Shown here: positions 36,178-48,445 of the stretch, piece by piece
How positions within the stretch are numbered: the first letter of the stretch is position 1
How the letters are laid out: each line of letters opens with the position of its first letter
Assembly (NCBI RefSeq): GCF_018139145.2
Contig: NC_059486.1
Span: forward strand, 7,006,001 to 7,070,000
Origin: Gymnogyps californianus
Taxonomy: Eukaryota; Chordata; Aves; Accipitriformes; Cathartidae
Direction: 5' to 3'
DNA length: 64,000 nucleotides
Position numbers and translations under genes: made by a program
Notes under the pieces: model-generated
What the model saw: only the letters and a program-made list of their open reading frames with translations
The model's database searches: none
Told to the model about the DNA's origin: nothing

Positions 36178-38212
36178 CTGAATATTATCAGAAAATAAAA
36201 TCACATTCATAAGCATTTCACTATATATAACCACTCCACAATATAACTGACAACATTCAGGAAAGAGTTACAAGTATCTAGAAAAAATAAAGCCAAAAAC
36301 ATTGATTTCTGAAAAAGTATATTATTCTTCTAACAGCAAATTTTTGGAAAGATAAGATGATTTGTAAAGGATTTATTTTAGAGTTCCAAAGGGTTTTATT
36401 TTAAGTTCTCAAAACCAAAAACACTACTAAAGATGATCTACAATAGGGAGAAAAACTGAAGTAGTTACTCCAGTTTGTTTTGCTGCCCTGATCTCAACCT
36501 CACTCCTCCCTCCCACATAAATATACCAGCTTTTAAAAAAAGAACAAACCAAAAAACATCGGAAAACTGACAGAATTCAACAGCCAGAGAACTAATACAA
36601 AGAGATATCACAAGAGTTGGAAAGCCACAAGATGAAAACCAGTGAAGGGGAAAAGTTGTTAGGCTGCATTTAATGGCAATATATGAATTTGGAAAAATGG
36701 AGTCAGTATTGAAAAAAAAAAAATCAGACATCCTTCTGAAACATTAAAATATTACTGAACTAGAAGAGACCTCTCAGATCCTTAGCAAAAGAGCTTCTAA
36801 CAAAATTAAAATGGATCCAATTAATATGCACAAGAGTTAAAAAAAAAAAGTAAAGGAAAACCTTTAATAAAACTACACACAGTTTCCAGGCCAGCTTTAT
36901 TCACCCAAAAAATCAGAGGGGGGAATTCCCTTGCAAGTAACAAAGTCATCCATTCAAGAGTAACTTGTCAATCAAGGTATAGTAGATTGAATATTTTAAT
37001 GGATTAGAATTAATTAAATGTTGAAACCATCATAGGAATAAAGGGTCAATAATAGGATGTGCAATTTTCAAAATTTAGCAGACCTAGAAAACTGTTGAAG
37101 CAGTAACACACGTATGGCAAAGCAGAATTTGCAGTGACATCCAGTGTATACACACACGCAAGGCAGTGGCATTTGCGCAGTGCAAGATGAACCCTGCACA
37201 CACAATAGAGAGGTTCTCAATCAGTGAAGACTTTTAAAAGTATAACCGTGTCTTTAACATATGACCCAAGATGAACATTTTAATTTCAACTGGGGAAGGA
37301 CAGAGACAATCATATGCAGTTCATCAACCTCTCTTGTTAAATAAGGTAGGGGTCAAAAGGCAAGAATTAATGAGCTCAATTTTAATTCTGCCAATACCTA
37401 TTAGGTGGCCTAACACGAACCATTTTGCTTCCCTCTGTGTAAAATGATTATGCATGGTGAGGAATAAGACTGAATTAATACAACGGGAACTACTAAATTT
37501 GGAATGCAGACAAGCAGAGATACAAGAGATCTTTAGAATCCAAGAAGCATAAAGTCAAGTGGTTAACCTTATTTAACATAATAGCATAGAGATATAGTGT
37601 ATTCAAATATAAAATAGACACAAGCAACCTTTCCTGTGAGTTTCTTTCCTCACAGAATTTAATCTGTGGAGCTCACCAGCACAGGCTGTTGAAATTTTAG
37701 AATGTAAAAAAAGTATAAAGCGCAAATAACACAAGCAAATTCTCTGCAGTTTTATGTGCTCTGGTACAGCGTCAGAGACCGAGCAACTCTTCCATTTCAC
37801 ATCAGCCAGCGATTGTCAGTTGGCTGAGGAATGTTACGTATTTTACAAGGTGCTGCTGTTCCCTCTGAAACATCTGTAGTTGCTGCCAGATAAATACATA
37901 TGATATGCCTGACAGACCACTGGACTTTTTTACAATGCAATTCCTATAACTGAAGTCCGCAGATGGCACTGTTTCCCCAGACCATGATCTGTTCACAGTC
38001 AGTGTGTCAAAATAGGATTCCTGAGTACTGAGCACTATACGAAGCAAACGTACTTCAGCAGTTTGTTTTGGTTTTAAGTAAACACTGAGTCCTGAAGCCA
38101 AGTGCTAAAAGGAGAACGTTAAGTGCAATCATACATATACATGATGTGAACAGAGCGTTTCTTAAAAGTCCATGAGAGCTGCAAAGAAGTAACACAGCAT
38201 GGCAGGTCTCAC
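36178..38212. other. HIRA intron 23
   Basis: A 2 kb AT-rich intron with one MIR-like fossil (37395-37485). Nothing else was recognised. Confidence 0.6.
37395..37485 (-). repeat. MIR-like SINE remnant
   Basis: TTTGCTTCCCTCTGTGTAAAATGATTATGCATGG, split here as CTTCCCTCTGTGTAAAATG and its flank, followed by GGTGAGGAATAAGACTGAAT, resembles the complement of a MIR core. It lies in HIRA intron 23. Confidence 0.4.
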
Positions 38213-38376
38213 CTTCATTAACTAGGTACCGTGCATAGATAAGGAGCCAGTGGCGATATTCATGACTGGATTGTAACATAAGTGCTGCTGCTATCTGGTT
38301 CTCCAGGTATGCAAGCGTTGTTTCTTGTTGCACTAAATGAGGCATGGAGAACAATCTTGCAGCTTGCCTTCCTGAA
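38213..38376 (-). CDS. HIRA: HIRA exon 23
   Basis: Encodes NSGRQAARLFSMPHLVQQET through HEYRHWLLIYARYLVNE, plus one base. It is a helical segment of the C-terminal domain, near-identical to human. The acceptor is TTGTAG and the donor GTGAGA. Confidence 0.98.
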
Positions 38377-39586
38377 CTACAAAACCAAAAAATTAACATG
38401 CCAGCCATAAAATCAGATACTAGTTTAAGGAATATATATTTTTGTAGTACCAGCTATTCTACACTTATCCTTCAGAGGCACCTAGTGCTTCCAGAGTTCA
38501 AGCTTTTAATGACAAAGGCAGCACTTCATAGCAAACTGCCTTCCCCCCTACTGGACCATTTACAAGTATCAAGGTCCACAGAGGGTTTTCTGCCTCCTGT
38601 TCTTTTTCTGTTCCTTTCATCTGTCGTCTTTTTAAAAACACAGGCTTATCAGTGACCAAGTGCTCCTAAATGTTTATAGGAAATTAAGATGACTGCCTTT
38701 ACCTTTCTTTGCCCATCACAGGTGAAAGTCACAAAACACAAGATTTAAAGTTAGCCTAAAGCATTTACAGGATTTCTTGCAAATAAATGTAGTCATAAGA
38801 AGGCTAATTTGAAAAAAGGAACCAATTATTCCCTCTTTGAAAAAACTGCTAATTTTTCAGTCTGATTTTTTTTCTCTCTCAAAAAGAGAGTGTTGTTTGT
38901 TTGGATTTCAAATATTTTTCCCAATTAATTCCCCTCCCCCACAAGAGAACAGCAATAAAAATCATACAACTCTATACAGTTTCTCTCACCAAAAAAATTA
39001 AACTCAGATGTGAAGGACAGAAATAGCACAGAAATCCGCCTGGGAAATCTAATTCAAATCCAGGTGAGGATGGGCTATTAAATTACCTACAGGAGTCTGC
39101 TCTGGCTCACACAATTCCCTGGTGATATTTTCAGATGTTAAAAATATGCACCAGATGACTAATCACTCAACTTTCTCAAAGACTTCATTAAATAGATCCC
39201 TGGAGGACAACTGAACTACTCAAAATTTGTAGGCCTACTCCAGAAAGCTGGTAAACTAAAAATTAAAATGTAAAATGTAAGAAATTCAGTTTAGCTAATC
39301 AAAATATTACATGTACAGAATCGTCAAATATTTTACCCATCCAATAAAAAGGAGCACTAAAATGATTACGTTTAGAGCATGCTTTCCCGCCCCCTAAACA
39401 ATCTCAAAATAACATTAAGATACAGACTATAAATGTGCAAAGGTTTAAAAAAACACTGTATGAGCTACTGATAATTTCAGAGCCATTAGCATTTTAAGAA
39501 TTAACTCACTGATTCAAGCACATGAATAAATAATAGGGAAAAAAAGAGACAAACATGCTGATCAAATGAAGCAAGTAAGTGCGTAC

Positions 39587-39709
39587 TTTGATGTTCGTCC
39601 CTGTATTACAGCTAAGGGCCCAGAACACAGCATGGCTTCTTGGGATGGTAAACTATTCCTGAAGTCTGCACATTGTGCTAGAGAGTCCTGTTTGTCAGAA
39701 ACAAGATTC
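39587..39709 (-). CDS. HIRA: HIRA exon 22
   Basis: Completes Trp and encodes NLVSDKQDSLAQCADFRNSL through PLAVIQGRTS, plus two bases. The acceptor is TTTTCAG and the donor GTACGC. A long antisense open frame covers this exon. Confidence 0.97.
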
Positions 39710-41476
39710 CTGAAAAAAAGCAACAAACAAAAACCAAGTTTGAGGAGAGCAGGCAGTGATATCAGGGGATCCAGCTCTGTTCTGCCTCAAAGCCCAACTT
39801 GTATTTTCACAGATAACCAAAAAAACATCACCGAGGTGCTCAGGAATTCCACGGACCCCAACTGTTCCCACTCCATGTCCAAATTCTGCTTGTGCTGTCA
39901 CAGAAATGTCCCTCCCACCCCCAAAGTTCACAACGTTAATTGTATAATACAATTTTGCATTAGTTTTGAAGGAAATGAACTTTCTACTTGTCATTTTACT
40001 TCTAATAAGAAGTCATGCCCCAGAACGAAGACTGGAGTGAACACAGGTAATGACTTTCTCATTAAGAACTTGATTTTACCTCATGTCAGGTCCCCCCCAC
40101 ACCAGACAAGTCATCACAGATCACACACGTTGACAATCTTTCCCATACCTTACAGCTATTCCTTCATATGGAGAGAGTTGACAGTTACAGCTGGCATTTC
40201 CACACCTAATCAAGATATTATTTTCACTGGTTCGAGATGCCAAGGGAATCAGTGGCTCAAACCAATGCTAAGTTTAGACCTCCAGACAGCTCAGAGGTAA
40301 ACTGGCACAAATATTTAAAATACCCTTTACTGCTTTATCATGTTTAAATTTGTGTGATGACTAAAGGGATTGCTTTTTTATATATTTCCAAGGCTGTGGT
40401 ACAAACTAAGAAGTGACAGCAAATTCAGAATTATGGCTGAGAGCCTGTCCTCTGCTCCTTATTGACTGGGAAAATTTCTGCATAATTTCTCAGTTTATCT
40501 AAAGAACAAATAAGGTGTTTTTTCTTTTCCAAAGGATTCACATAAAGTAGTTGACTAATAACAATTATTCTAAGGAGGAGTTAAAACAATAAGCCCTTTC
40601 ATCAAGCATGCTCATTACACTAAGTACAACAATTATATTAAGACTGCAACATGTTTTTTCCTCTTAGAAAGACAACAAAGATTCTGTTTTGAAAAGACAC
40701 TGTAAATAATTTAACCACGGAAATTTTTTTTATGGGAACTTACGCCTTGACAGAAGTAAGAAAATCCATGGGGAAAGCCTATCTGATACCCAGTAAGGCA
40801 CAGACTCTTATGTAGCCTTTCCTTGTGTTCACGACATCAGTAATGACTCTTCTGTAGGAATTCTCTGAGGTACAATGATTTCTTCCCTCCTCCCCTACCT
40901 GACTTAGTATCTTCATTAAACTTTTATATCTTGGAGACAAAGAGCTCTCTTCAAACTTGACTGGTCATCAGATCCAAAACAATATTAAGCAGTGATGCGG
41001 ACTGACAAAGTCAGGCACATACACGTTCAAGATTGGAGTGCATAGGTCTTATTTTCTCTGGAAACTGAGCAAAATAATTTTAACACATCTAAACTCCCAA
41101 GAAAACTCTGAAAATTGTTTTGACAAATTTTAAGGCTAGATTATCTTTAATTATTGCCAACTGCTTGACAGGTTCAACTGATTTACATCAGCAAAAATAT
41201 ATATAGGTGTATGTTAGTAAATAAAAGAGTATGCACCGTGTAGGAAAGAGTGATAAGTGAGCTGTAGTTTAACTTTTTCATTTTTAAAAATTTATTTTAA
41301 ACATAACAAATCATAAGAATATACTAAAGTCTACACATACAATAGTGAACCAAAGCAAAACTAAGCCTGGCATGTGATCCTACTCAGACTAACCTTCAAA
41401 ATATGGAGCAAAACAGTAAATCAGAATACACATCAGTTCAGCTAAGTTGTAAAAGCACGAAATAATATATACTTAC

Positions 41477-41582
41477 CATGTAGAAAGAGAAGGATTAAAA
41501 CAGTATGCCTTTCCATCGGACATGCTCATTACAGGTATACCATGCTGAGTCAGCAAGATCTGAGAGACAGTTGCATCACTTC
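41477..41582 (-). CDS. HIRA: HIRA exon 21
   Basis: Encodes GSDATVSQILLTQHGIPVMS then MSDGKAYCFNPSLST, plus two bases of Trp. It is highly conserved. The acceptor is TTGTAG and the donor GTAAGT. Confidence 0.98.
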
Positions 41583-42601
41583 CTACAAGTCAAATCAGAC
41601 CAAAGTATTTCTTTTGGAGTCTTACATAACGTTCATAATGGTAAAAAATGCTATCCACCATTAATTATCAGTCATAGCAACCAACAGAGAAAGCTTCAGT
41701 CAATGTTATTCTCAAGCACTGATAGGAAGGACACAAGATAATGATGGTAAGCACCAGGCTCTGTGCAGTAGCATTAAAATCACTCTTTTGCAAAATACAG
41801 TATCAATCTTGATGCTGCAATTTATACAGAACATGGACTTAATTGGAAACGTTTTCCATATCTAGGGGCAATCTTCAGCAATTCTGCTATGTCTTCTGTA
41901 ACCGAAGAAGCCTTTATCTTTCTTTTTCCCATTAACTTAAAATTCTAAAACCCAGCATACTTAGAAAAGTGTGCTCTCTAAGAACATACTGTAAGTGGGA
42001 TAGCTGGAGTCTCTCATTTCCCGGCATATTCCAGGCCCAGGGTTTGTGCATGTAACTTCTAATGAAGACATTTGCAAACTGCTACTACAACTACTCTAGG
42101 TAGTTTTGATTAGTACTGTATGGATTAAAGCTAAATAAAAGCCAATATGCTCTGAGACACTGCTTTTTTGATAACTTGTTTTGTGCCAGATATTAGCTAT
42201 GATAGAACCTGAAGATTTAGAAATAACGAATCGGAAGATAATCAGTTGTTGTTCATCGTTAAGATAATAAACATGCAAAGTACACACAAATTGCTGTAAT
42301 AGCAGATTTACATTACATATTTATTTTGTGATCTTCACAACACTGAATTTTCACATTCAGAAGCAAGCCAGAGTATAATAGGCTACAGAATCTTGTACGA
42401 GTCCGTTACCCGCTAATACTCTCGTCCAGTTATTTCTGCAGTGTTTCAACGTTGCCAATGACTTCCCTTTATTACACAATAACGAAGGAAAATTATTTGT
42501 TTAGGCTTTTCAGATTTCGTAAAATTTCAGCATATTCATAACTGGCACTAAATAGTACAGGTGGGCTCAAAGACCGGTAACTAAATGACCCTTTTTATTA
42601 C

Positions 42602-42660
42602 CTGAAAATATTGTTTGCAAAGACTCATCTCTAACAATGGCTGTCTGCTTGTGCACATCC
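42602..42660 (-). CDS. HIRA: HIRA exon 20
   Basis: Encodes the rest of Trp805, then DVHKQTAIVRDESLQTIFS plus one base. The Trp-Asp pair across the exon 19/20 junction matches human W799/D800, the trimer contact. The acceptor is TTTCAG and the donor GTAATA. Confidence 0.96.
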
Positions 42661-42753
42661 CTGAAAAAGACAAAAGTCTGCAGTTTACAAACAACTGAAA
42701 GCTCCAAAATCATTTAACAAATGCACGTCTTCAATATTCATGTCAAAATATTT

Positions 42754-42801
42754 GGGGGGGGGGAGTTTGGTTTTTTGTTTTTGTTTTTTTGGTTTTGACG
42801 T
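42754..42801. repeat. G10 run followed by T-rich simple sequence
   Basis: Ten G residues are followed by a stretch of T runs broken by single G residues, in HIRA intron 19. On the transcribed strand this is an A-rich then C10 tract. Confidence 0.9.
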
Positions 42802-43417
42802 TTTCTTCATTGCTTCAACAAAATTATTTTGGCAAACTCACGGCAAGACAGAAGTCAATAGCAGAGAACAACTTATGGCTCTTTCTCAGGAAACCTCATT
42901 ACAGCTAAGCAAACACTAAGGATCCAAATAACTCCTTTAGGAGCTCTGACTTGCATAAGACATTAGATTAAATTCAACAAGTGTAAACAAGTTACTGCAG
43001 TTTTTAATCTTGGTGTCTTGAAGATGGCTAGAGTACTTCTAACTCTGAAACTCATGTACTTTATTGGCTAAGTATGATGGAAGTTGGAAGTATCCATGTT
43101 TCTCCTTTTCCCCCCCTCAATCCACTCCATATGCATGACAAGTCTATCCTAGGGAGGCTGTTTAAACTAGTAACTTCTAGCTGATCCTTTATCTTCCTTC
43201 TAGAATCAAATTCAATATTATGGACTGTCCTAGAACAGAGAAGAAACAGGATTCAAGTCCTGCCTGGATAACTCTTCATATTATATCCAAAAGCAGACTT
43301 ACGTTCAGACCTGATGTGGTTTAAGCCTAAGTTTCAACAGCAGTGCATCGACACAATTGAACAGAGTTACCTATAAAAGTCACCCAGCCAGCTGCTGCAG
43401 CCTAACATGGTACTTAC

Positions 43418-43579
43418 CAAACAGAGAGCGTAGCAGCAGTGGTGAGAGCCATGATGTAAGAACCTGTGCAATGTAGGGTGGAAATGGGTGTATTCAATAT
43501 TATAGGAGGAAGAAGGCGACGACCACAAGCTGAAAATACCGACAACGTTCGTTTCTCACAGGCTACGCTTACAATCTCA
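43418..43579 (-). CDS. HIRA: HIRA exon 19
   Basis: Completes Cys and encodes EIVSVACEKRTLSVFSACGR through TAATLSV, ending with two bases of Trp805. The segment has propeller-like strands and is part of the region that trimerises and binds CABIN1. The acceptor is CCTAG and the donor GTAAGT. Confidence 0.98.
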
Positions 43580-43762
43580 CTAGGGAGAAAAAAAAAATCC
43601 AAAAAGAAACATTTACATTTTGTCAAATGCGAGCAGCAAAAATCCAGACTGATTTCTTAAGTTATCATACAACTTGGACTAATTCCCCAAAAGGCAACTA
43701 TTACAGCTTTTAAAAAAATCCTGGGTACCAAAAGGAAAGGTCAAAAACTAGACAGATTTTTT

Positions 43763-43782
43763 AGAGACAGAGAGAGAGAGAG
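43763..43782. repeat. (AG)n microsatellite
   Basis: Seven or more AG units lie in HIRA intron 18, close to the probable interspersed repeat. Confidence 0.9.
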
Positions 43783-43814
43783 GTGCATTCCATGCCTCCT
43801 TAATTTGATTATAA

Positions 43815-43955
43815 CTATGATGGTCTAAGGAGATGGGCAAGAGAAGGTTTGCAGGCAGAGACAGTATCTTTTATTAGACCAAGGGGCATAGTTGGAAATA
43901 TCAGTAAAGCTTTTGGGTATACACAAGCTCTTCTTCAGAGCTTCTTCTAGCTTTA
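43815..43955. repeat. Probable old interspersed repeat (family not named)
   Basis: The block contains GTATCTTTTATTAGACCAAG, then AAAGCTTTTGGGTATACACA and AGCTCTTCTTCAGAGC. I recall this word order from interspersed repeats of reptiles and birds, but I cannot name the family with confidence. It lies in HIRA intron 18. Confidence 0.45.
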
Positions 43956-44716
43956 AAATCTGTAGCTGCTTTTTCAGACCTGGACATGGCTCAGGATTCA
44001 GAAATATACTTTCAATTTAAACTCTGAGGTTGGAACTAAGCAAAGTTGAGAAAAATAAAGAGAAAAAATAGCAAAAGACTCAGGAAAATACTTCTATGTC
44101 ACAAAACATCCTGTTTCAAATTTTTCATTCTTTAGTAGTTAGCACTTGAACAACTGTCACTTACCATGATTTAGCCAACTTTAAGGAAGAAATTTAAAGG
44201 AGAAATGTAAATAGACAGGAAACTAGTTGTAACTGGCTAATGAGAATTCGTGATGCTTTAAGACTGCATAGAGCTAATACTTGGAGCGAAACTGGTCTTA
44301 AGACTAAGAACAGTACATATTTTTATCCACAAATCATTTATTATGAAAGATTGTGTAAAAATTACAACAGGGGGTGATAAAACCAGCAAATAGCAGTAGT
44401 GAACAGAAATAAGTCAGAATCCCTACAAAAAACGCCACAGGATAAGAGTTTAAAAGCATCAGTGCATGAGACCAGGTTAGCTGGAAGAGAAATAGGACAT
44501 CTTGAGGCAAGCACAAAGAATCACACAAATCCCTAATAGAAGTGATCCAGCTAATCAACTTTTCTAAATAAGGAGATAAAAATACCTTTAAAGCCTCTAC
44601 TTATTTGCAAATATGTGGGTTTAGGTGCAATTAACTTTCCGTAAAGTGTACTTTTGCATCCCTAAATATGTTTTCTGGCCTTCAGGACCCTCTTCCTCCA
44701 AAACATACTCTCTTAC

Positions 44717-44865
44717 CAGCTTCCTGCTGCAGTGAGAATTCGACTGGTGAGGACTGTCTCCCATTCCTTTCCTTCTCGATTACACTTTAACCTGCTCAAC
44801 TTTGAACCTCCCACTATGGTCATTTCATTCTCCACTTCAAGATACATTGATGGATCTGAACTTAT
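44717..44865 (-). CDS. HIRA: HIRA exon 18
   Basis: Forty-nine codons begin ISSDPSMYLEVENEMTIVGG and end SRILTAAGS plus two bases of Cys. It is the conserved start of the HIRA domain. The acceptor is TTTCAG and the donor GTAAGA. Confidence 0.98.
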
Positions 44866-45666
44866 CTGAAATACAAAAAATAAGATACTTTTTGGAAAAG
44901 GAAAACTACTCAAAAAAGCAGCAACTACTATTAGATCCAAAACAACGCCGTCTTTAAGAATGAATTTAAGTATGGCATTCTCTGTTTAAAGTGGCTTCAA
45001 AATATACCGTGGTACTTCAAAAGCAGCAGACCTCTGAAAATCCGTCTTGGCTAGAACACAAATAATTTCTTTGTATTCGGAGCATAAGAATAAAGAAAGG
45101 TTGTGCTAGTCTGTGCTTCCTAATTAAGGGCAGCAGATCAAGTCTAGATGTGCCCAGTCTCCCTACAATCTTCCAATTAGAACCAGACTACCACAGCCTA
45201 AACACACAGAAAAATTATTCCATAAATATCTAAAGTAATACTATTTGCCAGTCTCTTCAGATGTAGAGCACCTCCAGAGAGCTCTCAGAAAATACTTGGT
45301 TTTTTCTCTTCAGCAGTGTACTACCAACACAACTGTAATAACAATGCAGCAGTTACTCCCATCGGAGACTCTTATCTTTATGACACAGTTTGGTTAACCA
45401 GGAGGAGGGACTGATGAACCAGAGGTATTCCTCTTTGAAGTTTAGCTAGTTCAGAAGTGTCCTATTTTTAGCTGATTTGCCATTAACTTTTCTCATACAG
45501 ACATATTCTTAGAAGCTGAAGTATGCCATCTTGCTTGCTTGAACAAATACACATAACATATTCAAATGTTAATTTATCAGAGGATCTGGATAATCTAAGA
45601 ATATTAAAAAAAAAAGCAGGATTTTTTTTTAGGTATTAAGCTTTTTTCCCCTTATAGTCAACTTAC

Positions 45667-45771
45667 TTGCAAAGTAAACGATTTCTGTGGGATTGGGGTT
45701 GGCAGTTTAAGTGCTAATGCTGGTGCAGAGATGCAAGCAGCATCCTTCTCAGAGGCCAGTGTAGCTGGGGA
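45667..45771 (-). CDS. HIRA: HIRA exon 17
   Basis: Thirty-five codons in phase 0 begin SPATLASEKDAACISAPALA and end PQKSFTLQ, leading into the C-terminal HIRA domain. The acceptor has a strong T/C tract ending CCCCCAG; the donor is GTAAGT. Confidence 0.96.
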
Positions 45772-46539
45772 CTGGGGGAAAAAAAAAAAATTGTGAAAGT
45801 AGTTAAATTCTTCCATTAAAAAAAGTTAGAAACAAAGACATTCTATAATACAGATTGATTTGAAAGAGAAATTTTTTTTAAAATTCCAAATAATGCCAAT
45901 TGCAAATATTAATCTTTTTCCAAGTAGTTGTATAAATACAAGGTTTTTAATATAGCTTCTAAGAATTAAAAAACCAAAACAAACTAGATGTGGTCTTTTT
46001 TTTTTTTTATACCCCCCTTTTCAGCTGCAACTAATTAAGGAAATTCTGGTATATTGCATGGAAAAGCTAAGCTCTGAATACTGAAAACAGAGGGATCTAT
46101 ATGCCCTAAAATGATGGAAACACTAATGCAACTTACTACTGCACGGTTCCTAAGAAATTCATAACCATTTAAGTCATCATATCCAAGTCACTCTCTTGTG
46201 CTTGGGCTACTCTCCATCAAAGACCACCAAAAACTGATGGCGTTTCATTTTATTCTATACAGTCATTTGGCAGGCTATCACTACTTAGCATGCTGGTACT
46301 GTTTATTAAGTAGCTGCATATTTATATAAAGGATGGACACATTTGCCACACCATGTGCATCTGCTTTTTATAATCTTAAAATTTTAAAAAGAGTAAGTTT
46401 AAAGGCAAGGAAGAGGGATGGCTAAAAATTCTGAGGGACTGGTACTACTCGTGTTTCCCTGACTTGATGGAACAAGTCAACATGGGACTGACTTTATTAA
46501 ACGAACATTGAAAGCCACAATGAATCTTATTTATTTCAC

Positions 46540-46744
46540 CTGAACAGTTAAAGTTACTGGTACAAGTCTGGAGTCTTTTCGAGGCCTTCCTTTTTTCTTC
46601 TTTTCTACCGTTTCTCCCTCAAGTTCCAGTTTCCGTTTGGGTGCACTGAGTGGTTTAGCAGCTGGAATCTTCTCTTCACTGTCACTGCTGCTCTCCAGAA
46701 TATCCTTGGGCTTATTGTCTTTAATTAAATTCTGATCCTTCAGT
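46540..46744 (-). CDS. HIRA: HIRA exon 16 (acidic patch and GRPRK segment)
   Basis: Sixty-nine codons include the acidic LESSSDSEEK patch and the basic VEKKKKGRPRKDSR stretch. The latter resembles an AT-hook core and could act in nuclear import. The exon ends PVTLTVQ. The acceptor is CTCAG and the donor GTGAAA. Confidence 0.97.
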
Positions 46745-48274
46745 CTGAGCAAGTAAAAAAAATGTATTTCACATTTTATATAAGCTGATTCCAAAAGCTG
46801 CCACATATCCTACACACTGCATTCTTGTAGGTAAGAAGATACATTTTTAGCCTTGTTTGAGTGTATTTCAAAATGCACAAAGGCAAGAGGAGGAAGCCGA
46901 AGAGGCTTCTTTGCAAATCCTCTGCAAAAGTACATTGTGCAATATATATGTAAGCTGATCAGACATATTCTTTCCTTTAAAAAAACTAATCAAATTAGCA
47001 GTTAGCAACTGGATAAAGCTGTAAATAACAACTTTATTTTAGCATTCAGTTCCAATTACAATCAGATTTCTTTCCCTGGGTTGATACAAATAATTCAGCA
47101 CTCTGTGAGATGCAAGAGTAGTTCATCTTTTTCCCTCCAATGGACATTACACTTTCCGCTTACTCATGCAGAACTTCATTTGTCATTCTGTTGTCTATCC
47201 CCAAAAGTTGTCCTATTCAGTTTTGACTACTGTAAGAAAAATGCATATCTGCAAACCATACAAATGACCTCACTGCTCCATTTTCCATTTCAGGAATACA
47301 ATATAATTAAAGTCGACAAAGTACAAATCCCTGTGAACTCTTTTGTTAACCATTATACCCTAAAATAGGTCATTTAATCATACTCTTCCCATTCCCTCCA
47401 ATAGCTGGTTATTAACTCACAACAATGTTTTGCCACTTATTCCATAACCACTCAGCTTCCTAGAAATATCTTCCATAATCCAAACCTTTTCTCCTTGGCA
47501 TCTGAATTATGCCAAACAATACACTTTTATCCATACTTTACTGATGCATTAAAAGCAATTATGAGAGTAATTTAATACATCTTTCTTCTGCACCACATGG
47601 TTAAACCCTTCGACATAAAAATATTGAGGTATTTAGTAAAAACACATTTTATTGCTAGTAAGTTGGGGAACTACATACTTCTTTCTCAAGACTGCTATTT
47701 TTTCTATCGTTTGTTTTGGTGAAGCAGGAATACTTATGCCATAACACACTACGTCACAAAACCAAAGACGACTTTTTTTTTTAAATCATGTGGATCCAGA
47801 GCCAAAACCCCTTAAAATCAAAGTGTCTTCTCTGCATGCCTTCAAGGCATTAAACTGAAATACAACTGCAGCTATTATGATGATAGGCCGTCTGCACACA
47901 TGTATGGTAATTTATCTTGAAGTAAATCTCACTCTTGTACAGAGATGCAGGCTGGCTATTTTTGTCTTCTAAGGAGCACAAATGCCTGCAGCCACATATG
48001 GAGGCATGCGCACACACAGCCTCTTGTAACAATACTTTTAACTCAGCATATTTTGAAGAGTCTGCTTGATCCCAAATGCCAGAGACAAATGCACAAAGGG
48101 ATAATGCCAGCAAAGAATTTACCTATTTGCAGCTGTCCCCTTCCTTCCAATTGTGGAAGACACCCAAGACAATGTCTAGAGTGCCAGCACCATGACATCC
48201 ACACCACAGAGAATCAGCGTTTTAACTCTCTACATTATTGTCTTTCCTCCACCCCGCCTCAGGCTATGTCTTAC

Positions 48275-48445
48275 CTGTCCACAACAGTCTGATTTGTGTT
48301 TGTTACAACAGCAGTCCCTGAGGTGGCTTTGGATCGTTCTGTAAATCTAGAATCAAACGCTTTCATAGGTTCAATCTTGGATGGAGTTGTCAACACAGAG
48401 GAAGACGATGCAGGAGGAGCAGCTGAGGCAGAGGTAGCATTTACA
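48275..48445 (-). CDS. HIRA: HIRA exon 15
   Basis: Fifty-seven codons begin VNATSASAAPPASSSSVLTT after the split Gly. The conserved PSKIEPMKAFDSRFTERSKA follows, then a divergent Thr/Asn/Val tail before the split Arg. The acceptor is TGACAG and the donor GTAAG. Confidence 0.95.

Larger units (their letters stand above)
38377..42601. other. HIRA introns 22, 21 and 20 (around exons 22 and 21)
   Basis: AT-rich introns. A 244-codon plus-strand open frame (39566-40300) overlaps exon 22 antisense and is judged non-coding. No repeats were recognised. Confidence 0.6.

Noticed and set aside
40225..40260. GGTTCGAGATGCC, reminiscent of a tRNA T-loop
   Set aside because: No matching acceptor, D-arm or anticodon arm lies upstream at the right spacing.
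46531..46540. Extension of the HIRA exon 16 frame into the intron to an in-frame stop
   Set aside because: The GTGAAA donor at 46539-46534 joins in frame to exon 17, so the extension is simply unspliced intron.
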